A stretch of DNA of 64,000 nucleotides, taken from Burkholderiales bacterium (GTDB lineage: Bacteria; Pseudomonadota; Gammaproteobacteria; Burkholderiales; Ga0077523). The translations under genes were made by a program, and so were the position numbers. The stretch lies in the NCBI GenBank assembly GCA_022843925.1, contig JALHMS010000016.1:61194-125193 (forward strand), given 5' to 3'. Below are positions 56,391-64,000 of this stretch, piece by piece. The notes beneath the pieces were generated by a model. The model made no database searches. It was not told where the DNA came from and saw only the letters and a program-made list of their open reading frames with translations. Within the stretch, counting starts at the first letter, position 1. The number at the start of each line of letters is the position of its first letter.

Positions 56391-57980
56391 GTGACCGACT
56401 TCGCGTGGGACTTCCCGTACACCTCCCGACGCATGCCCGTGCTGGCCGAGAACGTCGTGGCGACCTCCCAGCCCCTTGCGGCGCAGGCGGGGCTGCAGAT
56501 GCTCCAGGCGGGCGGGAATGCCGTAGATGCCATAGTCGCGACGGCCATCGCGCTGACGGTCGTGGAGCCCGTCATGAACGGCATCGGTTCGGATGCCTTC
56601 GCCCTGCTCTGGGTGGATGGTCGCCTGCACGGCCTCAACGCGTCGGGCCGGGCACCGGCGGCGTGGAGCCCGGACCGATTCGCGGGACGCACGACCATGC
56701 CGGTCCGCGGATGGGACACTGTGACCGTCCCCGGCGCGGTGTCGGCATGGGCGACGCTGTCGAAAGCGCATGGTCGTCTCCCGTTCGCGAGACTTTTCGA
56801 GCCCGCCATCCACTACGCGGAACACGGATTCGCCGTCTCGCCCACCATCGCGGGCCAGTGGGCGGCGCAGGTGGACGCGCTTCGCGACCAGCCGGGGTTC
56901 GTGGAGGCCTTCCTGAGACAGGGTCGCGCTCCTCAGGTCGGTGAATGGTTCACCTTCCCGGATCAGGCCCGCACGCTGCGCGAGATAGCGGCGACCGATG
57001 GCGAATCGTTCTATCGCGGTCCTCTCGCGCAACGGATCGCCGATCACGCTGCGGCCACGGGTGGCGCGATCGGCGTCGACGACCTTGCCGCGCACCGCGC
57101 CGACTGGGTGCAGCCGATCCGCCAGGCCTATCGCGACTACGAACTGCACGAGATCCCGCCGAACGGCCAGGGCATCGCGGCCCTGATCGCGCTCGGCATC
57201 CTTCAGCACTTCGACATGGCCGCCCTCCCACCGGAATCGGCGGAAAGCGTCCACCTGCAGGCCGAGGCCATGAAGCTCGCCTTCGCGGATGCCTACGCGC
57301 ACGTGGCCGACCACGCAGCGATGCTCGTGCACTGGTCCGATCTGCTGCATCCCCACTACCTCGCGAAGCGCATGCAGCGCATCGATCGCCAGCGCGCCCA
57401 GGACTTCGGCGCCGGTGCGCCGCCCGACTCGGGGACCGTCTACCTCACCGCCGCCGACGCGGGTGGGATGATGGTCTCGTACATCCAGTCGAATTACATG
57501 GGGTTCGGGTCCGGCGTCGTGGTGCCCGGCACCGGCATCAGCCTGCAGAACCGTGGGGCTTGCTTCAGTCTGCAGCCCGGGCACCCGAACGAAGCCGCGC
57601 CGGGCAAGCGGCCCTTCCACACGATCATCCCCGCGTTCGTCACCCGCGGCGGCGAGGCGGTCATGAGCTTCGGCGTGATGGGTGGAGACATGCAGGCGCA
57701 GGGACACGTGCAGATGATGGTGCGTCTCGCCGATCACCGGCAGAACCCGCAGGCAGCGGCCGATGCCCCGCGCTGGAAGGTATCCAAGGACGGCTCGTTG
57801 CAGGTGGAGCACCACATGCCGGACGAGACGATCGCAGGCCTCGAGCACCTCGGCCACCGCGTGCGCGTGATGCCCCGCGGCAACCTCGAATTCGGTGCGG
57901 CGCAGCTCGTCCACCGCCTCCCCCGAGGCTATCTCGCGGCCTCGGAGCCGCGACGCGACGGTCAGGCCGTGGGGTTCTGA
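56391..57980 (+). CDS. Gamma-glutamyltransferase family protein
   Basis: The 529-residue protein is a member of the self-processing gamma-glutamyltranspeptidase family. It has ATSQPLAAQAGLQMLQAGGN and DAIVATAIALTVVEPVMNGIG near the N terminus, and the likely new N-terminal Thr in DSGTVYLTAAD. NYMGFGSGVVVPGTGI and RPFHTIIPAFVTRGG follow. It has no clear signal peptide, so a cytoplasmic or acylase-like role is possible. GTG 56391 is preferred because AGGAG stands 8 bases before it; GTG 56382 overlaps the tctA stop. Its last 19 bases overlap the end of the convergent ThDP-enzyme gene. Confidence 0.88.
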   Translation: MTDFAWDFPYTSRRMPVLAENVVATSQPLAAQAGLQMLQAGGNAVDAIVATAIALTVVEPVMNGIGSDAFALLWVDGRLHGLNASGRAPAAWSPDRFAGRTTMPVRGWDTVTVPGAVSAWATLSKAHGRLPFARLFEPAIHYAEHGFAVSPTIAGQWAAQVDALRDQPGFVEAFLRQGRAPQVGEWFTFPDQARTLREIAATDGESFYRGPLAQRIADHAAATGGAIGVDDLAAHRADWVQPIRQAYRDYELHEIPPNGQGIAALIALGILQHFDMAALPPESAESVHLQAEAMKLAFADAYAHVADHAAMLVHWSDLLHPHYLAKRMQRIDRQRAQDFGAGAPPDSGTVYLTAADAGGMMVSYIQSNYMGFGSGVVVPGTGISLQNRGACFSLQPGHPNEAAPGKRPFHTIIPAFVTRGGEAVMSFGVMGGDMQAQGHVQMMVRLADHRQNPQAAADAPRWKVSKDGSLQVEHHMPDETIAGLEHLGHRVRVMPRGNLEFGAAQLVHRLPRGYLAASEPRRDGQAVGF

Positions 57981-59662
57981 CCCGCCGCCTGCTGCGCCCT
58001 GGTGCGGATGGCGGACAGCGTCGTCCGCGTGGTGATCACTTCCGGATCGATCTGCACCTCGATCAGCGACGGCTTGCCCGATGCCACGGCGCGTTCGAAC
58101 GCCGCAGGGAAATCGGCGGTGGCAGTGACCGTCTCGCCGTGCCCCCCGTATGCCCGCGCCAGCGCTGCGAAGTCCGGATTCGAAAGCGCCGTGCCGTGCA
58201 CCCGTGCCGGATACTCGCGCTCCTGGTGCATGCGGATGGTGCCGTACATCCCGTTGTTGACGACGACGACGATCACGGCGATCCCGTACTGGGCCGCCGT
58301 GGCGAACTCCTGCCCGTTCATCAGGAAGTCGCCATCGCCGGAGAACGTGACGACCATGCGATCCGGATGCACGGTCTTGGCCGCGATGCCTGCCGGGACG
58401 CCGTAGCCCATCGCGCCGTTGGTGGGCCCGAGCTGGGTGCGCATCGGCGCGTACGGATAGAACCGATGCAGCCACCCTGCGAAGTTGCCGGCGCCGTTGG
58501 TCAGGATCGCATCGCGGGGCAGGCGCTTCGACAGCCAGTGCACGATCTCGCTCGGGTTGACCGGGCCGGGCACCGTCACGGGCGCCAGGGTCTCGACATA
58601 CTCCGCATGCGCGGCGGCGCTCCAGTCAGCCCAGTTCTCCCACTCGGCCGGCCCCAGCACGGCCGCGGCCTCGGCGAACTCGGGCATCCCCGAGTTGATC
58701 ATCAGCTCGGCCTGATACACGCGGCCGAGTTCCTCGGCACCGGGATGCACGTGCACGAAGCGCTGCTGCAGCCGCGGCACGTCGAAGAGCGTGTAGCCGC
58801 CCGTCGTCGATTCACCCAGACGCGCGCCCACGCAGATGACGAGATCCGATTCCTTCAACCGCTGCTGGAGCTTCGGCGAGATGCCGAGACCGACATCCCC
58901 CGCGTACAGCTCATGGAGGTTGTCGAAAAGGTCCTGCCGACGGAACGTGCACGCGACGGGCAGCCGGTTGCGCTCGGCGAAGCGCTGGATGTGCCCGCAG
59001 GCCACGGGAGTCCAGTCGCCGCCGCCGAGGATCATGATGGGCTTGCGGCACATCTGCAGCAGGTGCCGCAGCTTCGCCATGTCGCGCATGTTCGGACTCG
59101 CCGCGACACGCTGGTAACGCTGAGTCTCCGGTGCCGTGGTGCGGGTGGTGAGCATGTCTTCCGGCAGCGCGAGCACCACCGGGCCGGGCCGACCGGACAC
59201 CGCGACGTGGAAGGCGTGGCTGACCAGTTCCGGGATCCGCTCCGCGCGATCGATCTGCGCGACCCACTTCACCATGCTGCCGAACATCCGCCGATAGTCG
59301 ACCTCCTGGAAGGCCTCGCGCTCCACCACGTCCCCACCGATCTGGCCGACGAAGAGGATCATCGGCGTGGAATCCTGCTGGGCCGTGTGGACACCGATGG
59401 AGGCATTGGTCGCACCTGGTCCGCGCGTGACGAAACAGATGCCCGGGCGACCGGTCAGCTTGCCGTACGCCTCGGCCATGAACGACGCGCCCCCCTCCTG
59501 ACGGCAGACCACGAGCCGGAGCTTGTCCTGCACGTCGTGGAGCGCATCGAGGACCGCGAGATAGCTCTCGCCGGGGACGCAGAAAGCGGTGTCGACGCCA
59601 TGGGTCACGAGGGCGTCCACGAGGATCTTTCCGCCGTGCGGCAGTTCCGGGGCCTGCGTCAT
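57962..59662 (-). CDS. Thiamine diphosphate-dependent enzyme (acetolactate synthase-like)
   Basis: The 566-residue protein has the three-domain ThDP decarboxylase/carboligase fold. The catalytic Glu lies in CRQEGGASFMAEAYG, with GPGATNASIGVHTA after it. The ThDP/metal motif runs from GDGDFLMNGQEFATAAQYG to the NN of VVVVNNGMYGTI. Acetolactate synthase, glyoxylate carboligase and related enzymes share these motifs, and no regulatory subunit gene is next to it, so substrates cannot be assigned. The start ATG 59662 has AGGAACAG upstream; the longer open frame is spurious. The lactate permease gene lies 83 bp upstream on the same strand. Confidence 0.88.
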   Translation of the reverse strand: MTQAPELPHGGKILVDALVTHGVDTAFCVPGESYLAVLDALHDVQDKLRLVVCRQEGGASFMAEAYGKLTGRPGICFVTRGPGATNASIGVHTAQQDSTPMILFVGQIGGDVVEREAFQEVDYRRMFGSMVKWVAQIDRAERIPELVSHAFHVAVSGRPGPVVLALPEDMLTTRTTAPETQRYQRVAASPNMRDMAKLRHLLQMCRKPIMILGGGDWTPVACGHIQRFAERNRLPVACTFRRQDLFDNLHELYAGDVGLGISPKLQQRLKESDLVICVGARLGESTTGGYTLFDVPRLQQRFVHVHPGAEELGRVYQAELMINSGMPEFAEAAAVLGPAEWENWADWSAAAHAEYVETLAPVTVPGPVNPSEIVHWLSKRLPRDAILTNGAGNFAGWLHRFYPYAPMRTQLGPTNGAMGYGVPAGIAAKTVHPDRMVVTFSGDGDFLMNGQEFATAAQYGIAVIVVVVNNGMYGTIRMHQEREYPARVHGTALSNPDFAALARAYGGHGETVTATADFPAAFERAVASGKPSLIEVQIDPEVITTRTTLSAIRTRAQQAAGQNPTA

Positions 59663-59745
59663 CGTTGCTGTTCCTCCGAAGGCGATCTGCTGGTTCCTGC
59701 GGCACCGCGCACCGGCAGGCCTGGCAGTGATTGCGTACGAGTTGG

Positions 59746-61452
59746 CTATTGACCCGGGCGGATGCCGAGCAGCGGATCCGTGACGCCCACGACATGCAGC
59801 GCGATCATGCCGATCGTGCCGGCGAGCAGGACGTAGTAGATCGTCGGCAGGACCGTGATGCGCAGCGTGATGCCTTCGCGTCCGAGCAGTCCCACTGTGG
59901 CCGAGGCTGCCACCACGTTGTGGATCGCGATCATGTTTCCTGCCGCGGCCCCGACGCTCTGGATCGCCACCATCAGGGCACCGGAGAGTCCGAGCAGTGA
60001 CGCCGTCTCGTACTGGAACTGGCTCAGCATCAAGTTGCTGACGGTGTTGGAACCCGCGAGGAAGGCGCCGAGCGCACCGACCGATGGCGCGAACAGCGGA
60101 TACACCTGCCCCATCAGATCGGCCACGCCGCGCGCCATGGCGATGGGCATGCTTGCCAGTTCCAGCGTGTTCACGCCGGAGTTGATCATGACCCGCACCA
60201 TCGGCACCGTGAAGATCAGCACGAAGCCGGCACCGACGATGGTGCCGCTCGAATCGCTGACGGCGCGGGCGAGATCCGACACGCGCATGCGGTGCAGGAA
60301 GAAAGTGGCGATGCACACGAGAATCAGGAGGCCGCCCGGCAGGTAGAGCACTTGAAAGTTACCGTTGATCCCCTGTTCGCCGAGGATGTTCGCGAACTTC
60401 AGATCGATGGACTTCAGCGCATCGCCGAAGGGCTTGATGGTTCGCGACAGCACGAGCACCAACGCGAGCAGCACGTATGGCAGCCACGCCATGAAGCGAC
60501 CGATCGGCCGCTGCGAGAGACTGTCGAGCGAGATCTGGATGTTGCCCACCCAGGTGGCAGGCCATTCCGCGGGCGGCGGGAAGTCCCAGGTGTCCTTCGG
60601 GACGAGAAAACCCAGCTTCACGGCCGCGGTCACGATGCCGAGGCCGAGCAGCCCGCCGATGATCGAGGGGAACTCAGGCCCCAGGAAGACGCCCGCCAGC
60701 ACATAGGGAATCGTGAAACTGAAGGCGGCGAAGAGCGCGAAGGGAAGGATGGACAAGCCTTCACGCCAGGACCGATTGCGACCGAAGTAGCGCGTCATGA
60801 ACGTGACGAGCAGTAGCGGGATGAGCGTGCCGCAGATCGCATGAATCACCGCCACCTCGGACACGATGACCCGGAAGAACGAATCCCACTCGAGCCCGCG
60901 CGACAGAAGTTGCTCGGTCAGCGCCGCGCGGTCCAGACCGCCCTGGACACCGACGATGAGGGGCGTGCCGACCGCGCCGAAGGAGACCGGCGTCGACTGG
61001 ATCATCATGCCGAAGACGACAGCCGCCAGCGCAGGGAAACCCACTGCCACCATGAGCGGCGCAGCCACGGCGGCCGGTGTACCGAAACCGGAAGCCCCTT
61101 CGATGAAACAGCCGAACAACCAGGCAATCAGGATCACCTGGATGCGACGATCGGGACTGATGTTCGAGAAACCGGCCCGTATGGTGGAGATCGCGCCGGA
61201 GTACTTCAGCGTGTTCAGAAGCATGATGGCGCCGAAGATGATCCAGAGCAGACCGGCCGTCAGCACCAGGCCCTGGAGAGTCGACGCCGCTATGCGGTTG
61301 AAGGTCACCCCCCACGCCCACATCGCGATGGCGCAGGTCAGTGCGAACACGATGGGCATCGCGACCTTGGCGGGCATGCGGAAGCCCACGAGCAACAACC
61401 CGGCGACCAGAATCGGGGCGAATGCCAGCAAAGCCAGTACGCCATCTCCCAC
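59746..61452 (-). CDS. L-lactate permease (LctP family)
   Basis: The 568-residue protein has about twelve membrane helices and LctP signatures such as [22 protein letters not shown] and [17 protein letters not shown], with [18 protein letters not shown] near the end. Family members import lactate, and some import glycolate, with protons. Glycolate would fit a cell that also assimilates glyoxylate, but this is a guess. It begins at GTG 61452 with GAGGAGAG just upstream and is followed by the ThDP-enzyme gene. Confidence 0.92.
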   Translation of the reverse strand: MGDGVLALLAFAPILVAGLLLVGFRMPAKVAMPIVFALTCAIAMWAWGVTFNRIAASTLQGLVLTAGLLWIIFGAIMLLNTLKYSGAISTIRAGFSNISPDRRIQVILIAWLFGCFIEGASGFGTPAAVAAPLMVAVGFPALAAVVFGMMIQSTPVSFGAVGTPLIVGVQGGLDRAALTEQLLSRGLEWDSFFRVIVSEVAVIHAICGTLIPLLLVTFMTRYFGRNRSWREGLSILPFALFAAFSFTIPYVLAGVFLGPEFPSIIGGLLGLGIVTAAVKLGFLVPKDTWDFPPPAEWPATWVGNIQISLDSLSQRPIGRFMAWLPYVLLALVLVLSRTIKPFGDALKSIDLKFANILGEQGINGNFQVLYLPGGLLILVCIATFFLHRMRVSDLARAVSDSSGTIVGAGFVLIFTVPMVRVMINSGVNTLELASMPIAMARGVADLMGQVYPLFAPSVGALGAFLAGSNTVSNLMLSQFQYETASLLGLSGALMVAIQSVGAAAGNMIAIHNVVAASATVGLLGREGITLRITVLPTIYYVLLAGTIGMIALHVVGVTDPLLGIRPGQ

Positions 61453-61604
61453 GGTGCTCTCCTCGTTCTCGTTATCTTTCGTTGCACTGCACGACCATCA
61501 CCGCCACAGGGTCGGAGATGAGGGCCGGGATTCTAGACGCTACGAAGCACCCGGTCAGCACCCGATTGCGGTCGTGCCACCCGGCGATCGACCCTGCGGA
61601 CGCA

Positions 61605-61630
61605 ACGAAGCCCGCGCAAGCGGGCTTCGT
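61605..61630 (-). terminator. Hairpin terminator downstream of pnp
   Basis: ACGAAGCCCGC, loop of four, GCGGGCTTCGT forms a perfect 11-bp stem 53 bp after the pnp stop. No strong T-tract follows on either strand, so it may be an imperfect or bidirectional terminator or an RNA-stabilising hairpin. The remainder of the 230-bp gap to the lactate permease gene shows nothing. Confidence 0.6.
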
Positions 61631-61682
61631 CGGTGCATGCGGCTCCTTTGATCGAGCAGTCGAAGGAGGTCCGAATCGAGGA

Positions 61683-63791
61683 TCAGGAGACCGGCGTCTC
61701 CGTCCCGTCGCTCAGCAGCGCCTTCATCGAGAGGCGCACCTGGCCCTTCTCGTTCACCTCGATGACCTTCACGCGCACCGCCTGGCCCTCCTTCAGGTAG
61801 TCGGCGACGCTGTTCACGCGCTCGTTGGCGATCTGCGAGATGTGCACCAGACCATCCTTGCCCGGCAGCAGGCTCACGACCGCGCCGAAGTCGAGCAGGC
61901 GGAGCACGGTGCCCTCGTAGATCCGGCCGACTTCCACTTCCGCCGTGATCTCCTCGATGCGGCGCTTGGCCGCTTCGCCGCCTTCCGTGGAAACGCAGGC
62001 GATCGTGACGGTGCCGTCGTCCTGGATGTCGATGGTGGTACCCGTCTCTTCGGTGATGCTGCGGATGACCGCCCCACCCTTGCCGATGACGTCGCGGATC
62101 TTCTCGGGCTTGATCTTGATGACCATCATCCGCGGCGCGAAGGTGGAAAGCTCTTCGCGCGGCGCATCGAGTGCACCCTTCATGATGCCGAGAATGTGCA
62201 TGCGACCCTCACGCGCCTGCAGCAGCGCGGCGTGCATGATCTCCTTCGTGATGCCCTGGATCTTGATGTCCATCTGCAAAGCCGTCACGCCGGCCTCGGT
62301 GCCTGCCACCTTGAAGTCCATGTCGCCGAGGTGATCCTCGTCGCCCAGGATGTCGGTCAGCACGGCGAAACGGTTGCCGTCCTTGATCAGACCCATCGCG
62401 ATGCCGGCCACGTGGGCCTTCATCGGGACGCCGGCGTCCATCATGGCGAGACAGCCGCCGCAGACGGAAGCCATCGAGCTGGAGCCGTTGGATTCGGTGA
62501 CTTCCGACACGACGCGGAACGAGTATCCGAACTCTTCCGGTGTCGGCAGCACGGCGAGCAGTGCGCGCTTCGCCAGACGTCCATGACCGATCTCGCGGCG
62601 CTTCGGCGTACCGACGCGACCGGTCTCGCCGGTGGCATAGGGGGGCATGTTGTAGTGGAGCATGAAGCGCTCGTGGTACTCGCCCTGCAGCGCATCGATG
62701 ATCTGTTCGTCGCGGGCGGTACCGAGGGTCGCGACCACGAGGGCCTGCGTCTCCCCGCGGGTGAAGAGTGCCGAGCCGTGGGCACGCGGGAGGATGCCGG
62801 TGCGGATCGAGATCGGGCGGACCGTGCGTGTGTCACGACCGTCGATGCGCGCTTCGCCGTCGAGGATCTGACCGCGGACGATCCTGGCTTCCATGTCGCT
62901 GAAGATGTTCTTGACCGTGCGCTCGTCGGCAGGCTCGGCGGCATTCTTGACGAGGTCGGCCACGACACGGGCCTGGAGTTCGTCCACGCGCTGCGAGCGG
63001 GCCTGCTTCTGCTTGATGCGGTAGGCCTCGCGCAGATCGGCACCGGCAATGGCCTCGACCGCTGCGATCAGCGCTTCGTTGCGGGCGGGCGGGACCCAGT
63101 CCCACAGCGGCTTGCCGGCTTCTTCCACCAGCGAGTTGATGGCGTCGATCACGGCCTGCATCTGCTGGTGACCGTAGACCACGGCGCCCAGCATGATGTC
63201 TTCCGACAGCTCCTTCGCTTCCGATTCCACCATCAGCACGGCAGCCTGGGTGCCGGCGACGACGAGGTTCAGCTCGGTCGTCTTCAGTTCGGTCAGCGTC
63301 GGGTTCAGGATGTACTCACCGTTGGCGTAGCCGACGCGCGCGGCGCCGATGGGGCCATCGAACGGGATACCGGACAGCGCGAGCGCCGCAGAGGCGCCGA
63401 TCAGCGCGGGGATGTCGGAATCCACTTCCGGGTTCGACGACATCACCGTCGCGACGATCTGCACTTCGTTGTAGAAGCCTTCGGGGAACAGCGGGCGGAT
63501 CGGGCGATCGATGAGGCGGGACGTCAGCGTCTCCTTCTCGGAGGGGCGACCTTCGCGCTTGAAGAAGCCGCCGGGGATGCGACCGGCGGCATACGTACGC
63601 TCCTGATAGTCGACCGTCAGGGGAAAGAAGTCCTGGCCGGGGGTCGCGTTCTTCTTTCCCACGGCGGAGACGAGCACGACGGTGTCGTCCATGGTGACCA
63701 TCACGGCACCCGACGCCTGCCGGGCGATCTCGCCGGTTTCGATCGTCAGCGCGTGCTTCCCGTACGGGAGTGTTCTCTTGGAGATGTTCAA
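61683..63791 (-). CDS. pnp: Polynucleotide phosphorylase
   Basis: The 702-residue protein has two RNase PH domains joined by an all-helical linker, then a KH domain ([20 protein letters not shown]) and an S1 domain ([20 protein letters not shown]). It degrades RNA phosphorolytically from the 3' end and is part of the degradosome. The start is taken as TTG 63791 ([20 protein letters not shown]); AAAGGT stands 8 bases upstream, and the longer frame runs into a hairpin. rpsO is normally upstream and would lie outside the window. Confidence 0.96.
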   Translation of the reverse strand: MNISKRTLPYGKHALTIETGEIARQASGAVMVTMDDTVVLVSAVGKKNATPGQDFFPLTVDYQERTYAAGRIPGGFFKREGRPSEKETLTSRLIDRPIRPLFPEGFYNEVQIVATVMSSNPEVDSDIPALIGASAALALSGIPFDGPIGAARVGYANGEYILNPTLTELKTTELNLVVAGTQAAVLMVESEAKELSEDIMLGAVVYGHQQMQAVIDAINSLVEEAGKPLWDWVPPARNEALIAAVEAIAGADLREAYRIKQKQARSQRVDELQARVVADLVKNAAEPADERTVKNIFSDMEARIVRGQILDGEARIDGRDTRTVRPISIRTGILPRAHGSALFTRGETQALVVATLGTARDEQIIDALQGEYHERFMLHYNMPPYATGETGRVGTPKRREIGHGRLAKRALLAVLPTPEEFGYSFRVVSEVTESNGSSSMASVCGGCLAMMDAGVPMKAHVAGIAMGLIKDGNRFAVLTDILGDEDHLGDMDFKVAGTEAGVTALQMDIKIQGITKEIMHAALLQAREGRMHILGIMKGALDAPREELSTFAPRMMVIKIKPEKIRDVIGKGGAVIRSITEETGTTIDIQDDGTVTIACVSTEGGEAAKRRIEEITAEVEVGRIYEGTVLRLLDFGAVVSLLPGKDGLVHISQIANERVNSVADYLKEGQAVRVKVIEVNEKGQVRLSMKALLSDGTETPVS

Positions 63792-63866
63792 GGTGTCTAC
63801 CTTTCGACGAATGAGGCGGTCATCCGCAGCCCGGCAACCTTTCTCAGGCCACCACAGACGCAACAA

Positions 63867-63892
63867 CGCCGCTGCCCGTCAGGGCAGCGGCG
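63867..63892 (-). terminator. Strong hairpin upstream of pnp (rpsO-pnp spacer type)
   Basis: CGCCGCTGCCC, a four-base loop, GGGCAGCGGCG makes a perfect 11-bp stem 76 bp before the pnp start. On the minus strand it is followed by TTGTTGCGTCT, a weak T-rich tail. In many proteobacteria a terminator or RNase III-processed hairpin sits between rpsO and pnp; this is its likely equivalent. No gene is seen in 63893-64000. Confidence 0.65.
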
Positions 63893-64000
63893 TCGGTTGA
63901 TCACGCTGGAATCACACTGAGCGCACAACGTATGCGAATGCGGGGCGCACGATGTTCGACGGGCGAACAGCAGGCGCGGGCGTAGCGGGAGGCGGAGCGG

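Noticed and set aside
57962..60316. ThDP enzyme starting at 60316 with 784 codons
   Set aside because: The extra N-terminal part is an out-of-frame reading of the lactate permease gene; ATG 59662 has a ribosome site and the proper family start.

Overview
The window looks like a GC-rich betaproteobacterium, probably of the Burkholderiales or Rhodocyclales. The housekeeping block smpB / ratA-rnfH-(DUF4124) / guaB-guaA, a tripartite tricarboxylate transporter, dense ATGA/GTGA gene overlaps and a REP-like repeat typical of Burkholderiales all point there. No rRNA or tRNA gene was recognised. These taxonomic statements are inferences from gene content, not from a search.

Layout. 1-1313: 3' part of a phosphoketolase gene. 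1337-1513: a short element with terminal inverted repeats. 1578-3953: a haloacid dehalogenase-amidase operon, divergent from a sigma-54 activator (4140-5900), with a candidate -24/-12 promoter and a dyad between them. 6201-26656: the centrepiece, a contiguous set of genes for the 3-hydroxypropionate (3-HP) bi-cycle. On the minus strand, in transcription order, these are a broken succinyl-CoA:malate CoA-transferase gene, mct, mcl, mch, pcs, mcr and a giant single-chain biotin-dependent acyl-CoA carboxylase. meh diverges on the plus strand and is followed by a CbbR-like LysR regulator. 28133-34564: an RND efflux operon with an added DUF3313 lipoprotein gene. 34609-35442: two EF-hand proteins. 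35465-37475: a two-component system. 37812-45370: a four-gene operon of a sulfatase and membrane/von Willebrand A proteins. 45440-46590: a MITE and an IS91 remnant. 46737-49907: guaA and guaB. 50040-54070: small exported proteins, rnfH, ratA, smpB, trpS and a Sua5/YciO protein. 54293-57980: tctB-tctA split by a MITE, then gamma-glutamyltransferase. 57962-61452: a ThDP enzyme and a lactate permease. 61683-63791: pnp.

How the genes work together. The carboxylase can make malonyl-CoA (and perhaps methylmalonyl-CoA). The bifunctional malonyl-CoA reductase makes 3-hydroxypropionate, and the trifunctional propionyl-CoA synthase makes propionyl-CoA. Mcl, Mch, Mct and Meh would assimilate glyoxylate plus propionyl-CoA to citramalyl-CoA and then to acetyl-CoA and pyruvate. 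Methylmalonyl-CoA mutase and epimerase, succinate dehydrogenase and fumarase would have to lie elsewhere. The CoA-transferase that links succinyl-CoA to malate is internally deleted here.

Mobile DNA is prominent. There are two full copies and one partial copy of a ~175-bp element, two different CTAG-flanked MITEs (one sits exactly between tctB and tctA), an IS91-family remnant, and a 78-bp REP-like sequence triplicated in frame inside pcs.
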